NCBI RefSeq assembly: GCF_014648055.1
Contig: NZ_BMQJ01000002.1
Span: forward strand, 655,363-719,362
Direction: 5' to 3'
Source: Streptosporangium pseudovulgare
Lineage (GTDB): Bacteria; Actinomycetota; Actinomycetes; Streptosporangiales; Streptosporangiaceae
Length of the DNA stretch: 64,000 nt
Positions 45,392 through 53,144 of the stretch are shown here, piece after piece. Under the pieces are notes generated by a model. That model made no database searches. It had not been told where the DNA came from and worked only from the letters and a program-made list of their open reading frames with translations. How positions within the stretch are numbered: the first letter of the stretch is position 1; each line of letters starts with the position of its first letter. The translations under genes and the position numbers were made by a program.

Positions 45392-45710
45392 TGGTCGCCG
45401 GGTCGGTCGTTTGTGCGCGCTGCGGTGGGTGGGTGTTCCGGCCGGCGTTGTGGTTGGGCTCCGGTGGTCTCCGGCCTTCGGCCTGGCCTCGGGCGCGGTG
45501 GTTTCTGGCGTTTTGAAGCCGGCCGGAACACCCACCCACCTCCGCGCCATGCCTTTCCCGGCCGTACGGCCTGCTCGCCGTAGTCGCTCCCTTTCCGCCC
45601 GGCCCACGGTTCCCGCCGATGCTGAAGCCACGCTGCCTCCCCGTCCGGGGCGGGTCGCCGTAGCCTTGCGGCCACACTGGCGGGGGAGAGCGCAGGGCCG
45701 GGCGCCGTAG
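45392..45710 (-). repeat. Large repeat, copy A (inverted relative to copy B)
   Basis: This ~319-bp stretch is the reverse complement of 49343-49662 at roughly 95 percent identity by eye, with scattered substitutions and no obvious indel. Within it a perfect 23-bp inverted repeat (45424-45446 and 45518-45540) encloses 71 bases that contain a GGCC-TTC-GGCC hairpin. No transposase is encoded. It may be a non-autonomous element or a duplicated structured region. Confidence 0.85.
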
Positions 45711-45725
45711 TCGATCACGCCGAGC

Positions 45726-47525
45726 TCAGCCCGTCCCCGCTCCCTGACGTGACCTTGCGTTCCGCCACGGCGCCTCCCCTTGTTCGATTCGTGTGGCAGG
45801 CTCCGATAGGCGAGGGTGCGATACGTCCGGGAATTCCCACCGAGCGCCCGGGGCCGGTGAGCGCCGACGTCCCTCGGCCAGTTCGAGGCGGGTGCCGGTG
45901 AACGTGGCCCGCAGACGCCGATCGTGCGTGACCACGACCAGCGCGCCCTGGTAGGACGTCAGCGCCTCCTCCAGTTGCTCCACGAGCATCGGTGACAGGT
46001 GGTTGGCCGGCTCATCGAGCAGGAGCAGGTCCACGGGCTCGCTCACCAGCCGTGCCAGCTCGACCCGGCGCCGCTGCCCGTAGGACAGCTCCCCGAGGCG
46101 CAGCCCCAGGTCGGACGGCCGGAACAGGCCCAAGGCGAGCAACGCATCCGCGTGCTCATCCGGGCTTCCGGGACGCCCGTACGCGTAGGCCTGCAGCACG
46201 GTCCGGTTCGCCACGCCGGTCGGCCCGTCCTGCCGGAAGAACCCAACCCGGCCGGCCCGTCGCACCTCGCCCGCATCCGGTCGCAGCTCTCCGGCGAGCA
46301 CCCGCATCAGAGTGGTCTTGCCCGCTCCGTTCGGGCCGGTGACGAGCAGCCGCTCACCGGCCCGAACGGTGAGGGATTCCAAGCAGAGCCGTCCCGCCAC
46401 CACCACGCCGTCGAGCGTGGCCACTTCGTCCCCGACGGCGCCCGCGGTGGCGGGGACGGTGGTGAAGCGCAGCGGCTCGGGCGGCGGCACCGCCGGGTGC
46501 TCGGTGAGCCACCGCAACCGCTGCTGGGACTGCCGGATGCGGCCGGCGGCCCCGTGGGTGCGTGAACGCGCCCGCCAGGTACCGGTGCCCATGCCCGCTT
46601 TGGGCGTCTTACGCGGAATCGCGGCCAGCCGGCCCGCATTGGCCGCCACCAGCGTGGCATGCCGGTCCAGCTCCGTCTTCCATTCCTCGTGGGCCCGCGC
46701 CTGAGCGACACGTTCGGCGGCCTTGGCGGCGAGGTATCCGGCATACCCGTCGCCGTAGCGGCGCACCTGCCCGTCGGCCACCTCAAGGATGGCGGTGGTC
46801 ACCCGATCCAGGAACATCCGGTCGTGCGTGATCGCCACGACCGTGCCCCGGTGGGCGAGCAGGCGCTGTTCGAGCCAGGCCGTGGCCTGATCGTCCAGGT
46901 CATTGGTCGGCTCGTCGAGCAGCAGCAGTTCGGGAGCGGACGCCAGCGTGGCGGCCAGGGCGAGCCTGGAGCGTTCGCCGCCGGAGAGCGTGCCCAGCGG
47001 GCGGTTCCGGTCGAGCCCGGGCAGCCCGAGCCCGTGCAGTGCGACCTCTACGCGGACGTCGGCCTCGTAACCGCCCCGCGCCTCGAACTCGGCCACAAGT
47101 TCCGCGTAGGCACGCAGGGTCGCGGACTCCTCCTTGCCCGCCGCGCCGAGCGAGCGTTCGGCCGCCCGCATCCGGGCTTCGAGCCCACGCAGCTCGGCGA
47201 GTGCCAGGTCAACGGCGTCGGCGACGGTGGCGTGTGACGGTAGCGCGAGCGACTGCGGCAGGTATCCGACGCCGCCGGGCGCGACGACCACGAGTTCGCC
47301 GTTGTCCGCCCGCTCGGCGCCCGCCATGAGCTTGAGCAGCGTGGACTTGCCCGATCCGTTGTCGCCGATCACTCCGAGCCGCTCGCCGGGCTTGACGGTG
47401 AGCGACACCCGGTCCAGGACGACGCGGGTGCCGTAGCGCTTGGTGATCTGATTGAGTGCCAGTTGGGCGGGGGTGCGCAGAGTGCCCCACCTCCTCTTGT
47501 CAGCGCGGACGAAACATGACTGCAT
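45726..47525 (-). CDS. ABC-F family ATPase, antibiotic ribosomal-protection type
   Basis: About 599 residues, no membrane helices, two ABC modules. Module 1: Walker A GVIGDNGSGKSTLLKL, signature LSGGERSRLALA, Walker B PELLLLDEPTNDLDD. Linker (P-site tRNA-interaction region) about 235-330 with AKAAERVAQARAHEEWKTELDRH. Module 2: VTGPNGAGKTTLMRV, LSYGQRRRVELA, VDLLLLDEPANHL. This architecture matches ABC-F proteins of antibiotic-producing actinomycetes that dislodge macrolides, lincosamides or streptogramins from ribosomes. The start is unclear: ATG 47525 is used; ATG 47687 is in frame with GAGGAG seven bases before it; and an internal AGGAGG is nine bases before CTG 47478, where homologous proteins would begin (MRTPAQLAL). 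The promoter lies 200 bases upstream, bracketed by TetR boxes. Confidence 0.88.
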   Translation of the reverse strand: MQSCFVRADKRRWGTLRTPAQLALNQITKRYGTRVVLDRVSLTVKPGERLGVIGDNGSGKSTLLKLMAGAERADNGELVVVAPGGVGYLPQSLALPSHATVADAVDLALAELRGLEARMRAAERSLGAAGKEESATLRAYAELVAEFEARGGYEADVRVEVALHGLGLPGLDRNRPLGTLSGGERSRLALAATLASAPELLLLDEPTNDLDDQATAWLEQRLLAHRGTVVAITHDRMFLDRVTTAILEVADGQVRRYGDGYAGYLAAKAAERVAQARAHEEWKTELDRHATLVAANAGRLAAIPRKTPKAGMGTGTWRARSRTHGAAGRIRQSQQRLRWLTEHPAVPPPEPLRFTTVPATAGAVGDEVATLDGVVVAGRLCLESLTVRAGERLLVTGPNGAGKTTLMRVLAGELRPDAGEVRRAGRVGFFRQDGPTGVANRTVLQAYAYGRPGSPDEHADALLALGLFRPSDLGLRLGELSYGQRRRVELARLVSEPVDLLLLDEPANHLSPMLVEQLEEALTSYQGALVVVTHDRRLRATFTGTRLELAEGRRRSPAPGARWEFPDVSHPRLSEPATRIEQGEAPWRNARSRQGAGTG

Positions 47526-47708
47526 GCCTGGTCGGCCTTCGCGAGCCTCGTACGGTTCGACTCGGGGACCCGGGGCTGAGGTGCTCCGGTCCGGTACTCC
47601 TTGACGAGGAGGGAGCCGGCGTTCTCGGCCCGCATATCGACCAGCCGGATTCGACGCTCCGGCGATGAACCGTTCGCCGATGGTCATCAGCAATCTCCTC
47701 ACTTTTTA

Positions 47709-47726
47709 AGACGAGACGGTTCGTCT
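47709..47726. promoter_or_regulatory. TetR-type operator box 1
   Basis: AGACGAGACGGTTCGTCT: two nine-base halves agreeing at seven positions. It lies just downstream of the predicted transcription start of the ABC-F gene. Confidence 0.65.
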
Positions 47727-47737
47727 CGATAGAGAGG

Positions 47738-47766
47738 AGTATGGAGGCACATCGCTCCTAAGTCAA
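47738..47766 (-). promoter_or_regulatory. Promoter of the ABC-F gene
   Basis: On the minus strand TTGACT (47766-47761), 17 bases, then CATACT (47743-47738) form a good housekeeping promoter. It is flanked by two TetR-type boxes. The message would have a leader of about 200 bases to ATG 47525. Confidence 0.7.
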
Positions 47767-47783
47767 GACGAACCGGTCCGTCT
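47766..47783. promoter_or_regulatory. TetR-type operator box 2
   Basis: AGACGAACCGGTCCGTCT: nine-base halves agreeing at eight positions, a classic TetR-family dyad. It abuts the -35 hexamer of the ABC-F promoter. Boxes 1 and 2 are 57 bases apart. Confidence 0.75.
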
Positions 47784-48265
47784 CGTTTCATGTCACAGTT
47801 CTGGTCGTGTTCGACACCGGAGAACCGAACCCCGTATGGCACGGCGAGCGATCCCGGCGGGCCGCGCTCGCCGCGCGCGGACCGATCCGGGGCAAGGCGG
47901 CAGCACTGGCCGATCAGGAGCCGCCCCTGCCCCGTGAGATCATCAGGATCACCCTGGTCAAGATCATCTCTTGGGGACCGGGCAGGCCCCGAGCGAGTCG
48001 TACGGCATGAAGCAGGACGACAAGGAGGAGTTGCCGCAGCGTCTGCTCGGCGATCTGCCACGCCGCGCTGACGCCCCCGCAGGGGATGGCACTCTACGAG
48101 ACTCGTCAACAGCGGATCTGCCGCGTCCGCCGACGAGGAGGATCGGCAGGACCGAGCTTCCGGCCACGAGAATCCTCTCCGGCGAGCACCCCGGTCAGCG
48201 GACGCGGCTCGTCACGGGAGGGGAAGCGGCGGCAGTCCGCAGGGAGGGGAGCCGGGCCCGGGAGG
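47784..48265. other. Gene-poor, probably decayed region between operators and GNAT gene
   Basis: About 480 bases. A plus-strand frame at 47807-48010 (GTG, 67 codons, starting FDTGEPNPVWHGERSRRAAL) and another ending at 48291 are open but neither has a ribosome site or recognisable family. A divergent TetR gene would be expected exactly here and none is readable. Confidence 0.5.
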
Positions 48266-49045
48266 TCAGGACCACCAGGTGGCCTGGGTGATCACATCGA
48301 AGCCCAGGGAGTCGTAGAGCGGCTTGCCGGCGGTGGCCGCGGTCAGGGTGACGGGAAAGCCGGACAGACGCTCCAGTACGACGTGCATGAGCGCCCGCCC
48401 GACCCCGCGGGACCGGTGCTCGGGCAGGGTGGTCACCCAGTAGACGCCGCCGACCGCGCCGTCGAGGATCACCATGCAGGCGCCGGCGGGCACACCGTCC
48501 CTGGTGATGAGGAAGAACTCGACGTCCTGCCGCTCCAGCATGGTCCGGGGGAAGACCTCGCCCGGATGCCAGGGCAGGAAACCGTTCAGTGGAAATCCGT
48601 GGGCCACGACCCGCTCCACGGTCTCCAGCAGGCCCGGCGACTCCGCTCGGACGACCTCCATGGCGGATGACGAGGGGGACGTACCGCCGGCGCTCCCCTG
48701 CGGAGCGGTGTCGCGGATCATGACGGGCAACCGGCGGGGGGTCAGGCCCAGATCTCCCATGTCGACCGTGCCGAACTGGTCCTCGACGACCACCTTGCCG
48801 TCCCGTCGGCTTCGGACCAGCTCCGTCAGCGCGGCGAGGTCGCCCTCATCCGGGTCCGGGCCGAGCAGCAGGATCCGTGTCCCGCCGCGTTCGCTTCCCC
48901 TCACCCCGACGAAGCCGGGCCGCTGAACCAACTCGTTCCCCCGGGCCTGCGCGAGCGCCGTCCAGAGGGCGGCGGCGTTCCGGTTGGCCAGGAGGAGGGG
49001 GCTCATACGTCCACCGGGAGCGACATCTGTCAGCGCACTGCTCAT
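48266..49045 (-). CDS. GNAT-family N-acetyltransferase
   Basis: 259 residues. The C-terminal GNAT domain carries VYWVTTLPEHRSRGVGRALMHVVLERL, with RSRGVG as the acetyl-CoA pyrophosphate loop, and ends in AATAGKPLYDSLGFDVITQATWW. The N-terminal 130 residues form a separate domain (VVEDQFGTVDMGDLGLTPRRLPVMIRD). It would transfer an acetyl group from acetyl-CoA to a small molecule or protein; its place inside the ABC-F island makes antibiotic modification conceivable but unproven. ATG 49045 is used; ATG 49006 is an alternative. No strong ribosome site. Confidence 0.85.
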   Translation of the reverse strand: MSSALTDVAPGGRMSPLLLANRNAAALWTALAQARGNELVQRPGFVGVRGSERGGTRILLLGPDPDEGDLAALTELVRSRRDGKVVVEDQFGTVDMGDLGLTPRRLPVMIRDTAPQGSAGGTSPSSSAMEVVRAESPGLLETVERVVAHGFPLNGFLPWHPGEVFPRTMLERQDVEFFLITRDGVPAGACMVILDGAVGGVYWVTTLPEHRSRGVGRALMHVVLERLSGFPVTLTAATAGKPLYDSLGFDVITQATWWS

Positions 49046-49342
49046 GCCCGCAACCCTAAGGGCCCACCGAAGCCAGCCTCAGATCCAATACCGGGCCGAC
49101 CCACCGGTCCACTCCCCCCGCCCCACTCCGCTCACCCCGCCCTTGCCGCCCTTAGGGCCTCTACCCGCCGCTCCCTATGGGGAGGACCATGAACTCCGCT
49201 CTCTCATCGCTCTTCGGGGTAAGACCATGGGCGATCCGGTTCCCGCTCCTCCTCGCTTTCCGGAACGGGATCGTGAATGACCGAAAGAGCGAATGACCCG
49301 AGGGGAAAGGACGGGGGCCGTTAGCGGCCCGAAAGGGAGGAG
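49046..49342. other. Gene-free stretch upstream of the GNAT gene
   Basis: About 300 bases. The first 110 (49070-49180) are unusually C-rich and G-poor on the plus strand. It should hold the GNAT promoter; no hexamers assigned. Confidence 0.45.
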
Positions 49343-49662
49343 CTACGGTGCTCAGCCCTGCGCTCTCCCCCGCCAGTGTGGCCGCAAGGCTACGGCGCCC
49401 CGCCCCGGACGGGGAGGCAGCGTGGCTTCAGCATCGGCGGGAACCGTGGGCCGGGCGGAAAGGGAGCAACTACGGCGAGCAGGCCGTACGGCCGGGCAAG
49501 TCATGGCGCGGAGGTGGGTGGGTGTTCCGGCCGGCTTCAAAACGCCAGAAACCACCGCGCCCGAGGCCAGGCCGAAGGCCGGAAACCACCAGAGCCCAAC
49601 CACAACGCCGGCCGGAACACCCACCCACCGCAGCGCGCACCACCGACCAACCCGGCAACCAC
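49343..49662 (+). repeat. Large repeat, copy B (inverted relative to copy A)
   Basis: ~320 bp, reverse complement of 45392-45710. The same 23-bp inverted repeat is present at 49513-49535 and 49607-49629. The few differences are spread along the length, indicating either old duplication or selection on some positions. Confidence 0.85.
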
Positions 49663-49823
49663 CGACCCGCCCAAGCCCGGGAAACGCCCCCAGCCGGGAA
49701 AAGCCTCAGCCCGAGCGGCCCGGAACACCCCCCGCAGCGCGCACAAACGACCAGCCCGGCAAAGCACCATCCCGCCCGAACCCGGGGAAAGCCCCAGCCC
49801 GCCCGGTTCCGGTCAGGGCGGGC
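49628..49823 (+). repeat. Degenerate ~98-bp tandem duplication at the end of copy B
   Basis: The copy B end (CGCAGCGCGCAC.. from about 49628) recurs from about 49727 (CGCAGCGCGCACAAACGACC), each followed by a similar CCCGCCC..CCCGGGGAAAG..CCCCAGCC tract. The second unit is closer in part to the outer end of copy A. No gene here. Confidence 0.6.
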
Positions 49824-51365
49824 TCAGGTGGCGGCGATCAGGTCGGCGGCCCGTTCGGCGATCATGACGGTGGGGGCATGGGTGTGGCCCCGGTTGATGG
49901 CCGGCATGACCGAGGCGTCGGCGACCCGGAGGCCCGCCACGCCGCGGACCCGTAGCGACGGGTCCACCACCGACTCGTCGTCGGCCCCCATCCGGCAGGT
50001 TCCCACCGGATGGTAGAGGGTCTCACCGCGTTCGCGGATCCAGCGAGCGAGTTCCTCGTCGGTCTCGGCGCCCCAGTAGGGGTCCATCGGCGGTCCGGCG
50101 TACGGCTTGAGCGCCACGGTGGCGAACAGTCCCTTGGCGGCGCGCAGCCCGGCCACCAGCCGTCTGACGTCGGCCGGAGCCGACAGGTAGGCGGGGTCGA
50201 TCACCACGTCGCGGCCGTCGAGGCGGATCCGCCCCCGGCTCTCCGGCCGCAGCAGGACCGCGCCGATGGTCAGGCCGTGGCCCTTGGGACGGGTCAGGCC
50301 GTGGTCGACGAAGGGGACGGGGACGAACACCAGCTCGATGTCCGGGGCGGGCTCGTCGGGTGAGGTCCGGATGAAGGCGACGGCCTCGCCGACGTTGGAG
50401 GTCAGCATGCCGCGGCGGGCGAGCAGGAAGCGCAGCAGGTTGCCGGTCGTCTCGGCTCCGGCCAGCGTGACCGGCTCGGGGCAGTGCAGGATGATCCCCG
50501 CCGCCAGGTGGTCCTGGAGGTTGCGGCCGACCTGGGGCAGGTCGCGGACCGGTTCGATCCCCTGGGCGGACAGCTCGTCGGCCGCGCCCACCCCGGAGAG
50601 CATGAGCAGGTGGGGCGAGCCGATCACCCCGGCCGACAGGATCACCTCCCGGCGGGCCCGCGCCACCGCGCCGTCGCCGTACTCGACGCCGACGGCGCGG
50701 CCGTCCTCGATGAGGACGCGGCGGGCGGAGGCGGCGGTCAGGATCGTAAGGTTGGGGCGTTTCGCGGCGGGTCCGAGGTAGGCGTCGGCGGCGCTGCAGC
50801 GCCGGCCGCGGTCCTGCGTGACGGGGGTGGGGCAGCAGCCCTCGTTGGAGGGGCCGTTCAGCTCGGGAAGGCGCGCGATCCCCGTCTCCTCGCAGGCGCG
50901 CAGGAACGCGGCGGTGACCGGGTTGGGGCTGCGTAACTCGGAGACGACGATCGGGCCGTCGGTGCCGTACACGCCGCCGTGGTTGGAGCCGACGCGGCGT
51001 TCGGCCCGCCGGAAGTACGGCAGGACCTCGTCGTAGGACCAGCCGGGCACGTCCCAGTCGTCGTAGTCGGCGCGGTGGCCGCGCACCCACATCTGGGCGT
51101 TCATCGAGGAGGAGCCGCCGAGCATCCGCCCGCGCGGCCAGTACAGCCGCCTGCCGGACATGCCCGGCTGGGCGACGGTGGAGAAGTCCCAGTCGCGGGA
51201 GGTCTTGAAGAGCTTGGGGAAGGCGGCCGGCACCCGGATCTCGAAGGCGTCGTCCCGGCCGCCGGCCTCCAGGAGCGCCACGGTCACCGCCGGGTCGGCG
51301 GAGAGACGGCCGGCCAGCACGCAGCCGGCGGATCCGGCCCCCACGATCACGTAGTCGTACATCAT
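49824..51365 (-). CDS. GMC-family FAD-dependent oxidoreductase (choline dehydrogenase-like)
   Basis: 513 residues. DYVIVGAGSAGCVLAGRLS at the N-terminus is the FAD Rossmann motif; LYWPRGRMLGGSSSMNAQMWVRG is GMC signature 1; VILSAGVIGSPHLLMLSGVG is signature 2; the C-terminal LYHPVGTCRMG and NRGHTHAPTVMIAERAADLI contain the two active-site His/Asn positions. It oxidises an alcohol (choline, polyethylene glycol or a medium/long-chain alcohol are family substrates). Divergent from the acyl-CoA ligase gene; a role in alcohol-to-acyl metabolism is possible. ATG 51365 or 51362. Confidence 0.92.
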   Translation of the reverse strand: MMYDYVIVGAGSAGCVLAGRLSADPAVTVALLEAGGRDDAFEIRVPAAFPKLFKTSRDWDFSTVAQPGMSGRRLYWPRGRMLGGSSSMNAQMWVRGHRADYDDWDVPGWSYDEVLPYFRRAERRVGSNHGGVYGTDGPIVVSELRSPNPVTAAFLRACEETGIARLPELNGPSNEGCCPTPVTQDRGRRCSAADAYLGPAAKRPNLTILTAASARRVLIEDGRAVGVEYGDGAVARARREVILSAGVIGSPHLLMLSGVGAADELSAQGIEPVRDLPQVGRNLQDHLAAGIILHCPEPVTLAGAETTGNLLRFLLARRGMLTSNVGEAVAFIRTSPDEPAPDIELVFVPVPFVDHGLTRPKGHGLTIGAVLLRPESRGRIRLDGRDVVIDPAYLSAPADVRRLVAGLRAAKGLFATVALKPYAGPPMDPYWGAETDEELARWIRERGETLYHPVGTCRMGADDESVVDPSLRVRGVAGLRVADASVMPAINRGHTHAPTVMIAERAADLIAAT

Positions 51366-51473
51366 GTGCCAGCACCCTTCGACATACGGACGGTGTCGGC
51401 TCGCTTCCCCCGTGTGAGCGGGCTCACATCTGCATACTCCTTCGGCGATTGCCCGTCAATTTGTGACCTCGCT

Positions 51474-51489
51474 TACCTACCGGCAGGTA
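51474..51489. promoter_or_regulatory. Palindrome upstream of the acyl-CoA ligase gene
   Basis: TACCTACCGGCAGGTA, symmetric at 14 of 16 positions, lies between the divergent GMC and ligase genes, 52 bases before the ligase ATG. The form (ACCxxCCGGxxGGT) suits a TetR-type fatty-acid regulator; none is encoded next to it. Confidence 0.5.
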
Positions 51490-51541
51490 TCCCGGCCTGC
51501 GAGTATGGGCGCGTCAGAAGCCTGTCCGGAGGAGGACGCCC

Positions 51542-53077
51542 ATGCTCAATCTGTCGATCGTGTTGGAGGACAGCGCCCGGCAGCAGCCCGATCGCACCGC
51601 TCTGGTCTTCGGTGATCTGCGGCTCCCCTACTCCCTGGTCGACACCATCGCCAACCAGGTCGCCAACCTGCTGGTCTCCCGCGGGATCGGCCGGGGCGAC
51701 AAGGTCGCGCTGGCCTGCCCGAACCTGCCCTACTTCCCGTTCGTGTACTACGGCATCCTCAAGGCCGGCGCGGTGGTCGTGCCGCTCAACGTGCTTCTGC
51801 AGTCGCGGGAGATCGCCTACCACCTGGAGGACTCCGAGGCCAAGGCGCTGTTCTGCTTCGAGGGCACCCCGGAGCTGCCGCTGGGCGCGCGCGGCCGGGA
51901 GGGGTTCGAGAGGGCGGCGGGGGCCGAGCACTTCTTCGTGCTGCCGGCCGCCGCGTTCGCCACCGAGTCGGAGTACGGCGAGACCCTGTGGGCGGCGCTG
52001 GACGGTGTGTCCGGCGAGTTCGAGACCGTGCAGACCGCGCCGGACGACACCGCGGTGATCCTCTACACCAGCGGCACCACCGGCCAGCCGAAGGGCGCCG
52101 AGCTGAGCCACCAGAACATGGTGCTCAACGCCATGGTGTCGGACGAGATGTTCCCCCGGGGCGACGAGGGTGACGCGTTCCTGGCGGCGCTGCCGCTGTT
52201 CCACTCCTTCGGCCAGACCGTCGTGATGAACCTCGGGTTCCGGCGCCGCGGCACCGTCGTGCTCATGCCGCGCTTCGACCCGGGCGAGGCGCTGGCGCTG
52301 ATGCGCGCGGAGAACATCACCCTGTTCGCGGGCGTGCCGACCATGTACTGGGGCATGCTGACGAAGATCCACGCCGACGGCGACGAGGTGCCGACCGCCC
52401 TCCGGGCGGCGGTCGCGGGCGGCGCGTCCTCCCCGGTGGAGGTGCTCAGGGACTTCGAAGCCACTTTCGGCATCGGCATCCTGGAGGGCTACGGCCTGTC
52501 GGAGACCTCCCCGGTGGCCTGCTTCAACCAGCCGGGCCGGCCGACCAAGCCCGGCACGATCGGCACGCCGATCTGGGGCGTGGACATGAAGCTGATCGAC
52601 GCCGACTGGAAGACGATCGAGGGCGAGGGTCCCGGGGAGATCGCGATCCGCGGCCACAACGTGATGAAGGGCTACTACAACCGGCCCGAGGCGACCGCCG
52701 ACGCGATGCGGGACGGCTGGTTCCGCACCGGTGACATCGCCGTCCGCGACTCCGACGGCTACTACTCGATCATCGACCGCGCCAAGGACATGATCATCCG
52801 GGGTGGTTTCAACGTCTACCCGCGCGAGCTGGAGGAGGTGCTGATGACGCACCCGGCGGTCTCCCTCGCCGCGGTGGTCGGGGTGCCGCACGAGTCGCAC
52901 GGCGAGGAGGTCAAGGCGTACATCATCCGCACGCCCGGCGTGGCCGTCACCGAGACGGAGCTGTCGGAGTGGTGCAGGGAGAACATGGCGGCCTACAAGT
53001 ATCCGCGGATCATCGAGTTCCGCGACTCCCTGCCGATGACCGCCACCGGGAAGATCCTCAAGCGCGAGCTGCGCTGA
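51542..53077 (+). CDS. Long-chain acyl-CoA synthetase / AMP-dependent ligase (FadD-like)
   Basis: 511 residues, ANL superfamily. It activates a carboxylic acid to acyl-AMP and then acyl-CoA. AMP-binding P-loop: VILYTSGTTGQPKGAELSH (about 171-189); A5 motif EGYGLSETSP; A7/A8 WFRTGDIAVRDSDGYYSIIDRAKDMIIRGGFNVYPRELEE; A10 lysine in MTATGKILKREL. GGAGGAGG lies six bases before ATG 51542. Substrate chain length is not evident. It converges on tmsB, sharing the terminator at 53097-53134, which hints at linked lipid metabolism. Confidence 0.93.
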   Translation: MLNLSIVLEDSARQQPDRTALVFGDLRLPYSLVDTIANQVANLLVSRGIGRGDKVALACPNLPYFPFVYYGILKAGAVVVPLNVLLQSREIAYHLEDSEAKALFCFEGTPELPLGARGREGFERAAGAEHFFVLPAAAFATESEYGETLWAALDGVSGEFETVQTAPDDTAVILYTSGTTGQPKGAELSHQNMVLNAMVSDEMFPRGDEGDAFLAALPLFHSFGQTVVMNLGFRRRGTVVLMPRFDPGEALALMRAENITLFAGVPTMYWGMLTKIHADGDEVPTALRAAVAGGASSPVEVLRDFEATFGIGILEGYGLSETSPVACFNQPGRPTKPGTIGTPIWGVDMKLIDADWKTIEGEGPGEIAIRGHNVMKGYYNRPEATADAMRDGWFRTGDIAVRDSDGYYSIIDRAKDMIIRGGFNVYPRELEEVLMTHPAVSLAAVVGVPHESHGEEVKAYIIRTPGVAVTETELSEWCRENMAAYKYPRIIEFRDSLPMTATGKILKRELR

Positions 53078-53096
53078 GCCCTGCCCCGCGACCCAC

Positions 53097-53134
53097 GGTA
53101 CGGCCCGCCCGGTGAGGACCGGGCGGGCCGTACC
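53097..53134. terminator. Bidirectional terminator between fadD-like gene and tmsB
   Basis: A perfect 17-bp inverted repeat (53097-53113 and 53118-53134) with loop GAGG, centred between two convergent stop codons. Confidence 0.85.
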
Positions 53135-53144
53135 GGCGGGCGGG

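Noticed and set aside
44909-45583. 224-codon plus-strand frame across the P450 relic and repeat A
   Set aside because: No ribosome site, low-complexity Arg/Ser/Pro composition, and it runs across the repeat boundary.
47530-47570. tRNA-like GTTCGACTC sequence near the ABC-F leader
   Set aside because: Only a T-arm-like string; no acceptor, D- or anticodon-arm pairing could be built around it. No tRNA gene was found in the window.
48086-48670. 194-codon plus-strand frame opposite the GNAT gene
   Set aside because: Second half is antisense to the GNAT domain; first half has no ribosome site or family features.
49293-50016. Overlapping open frames through repeat copy B
   Set aside because: All three frames are open in both copies and the differences between copies do not clearly favour synonymous changes, so protein coding is not supported.
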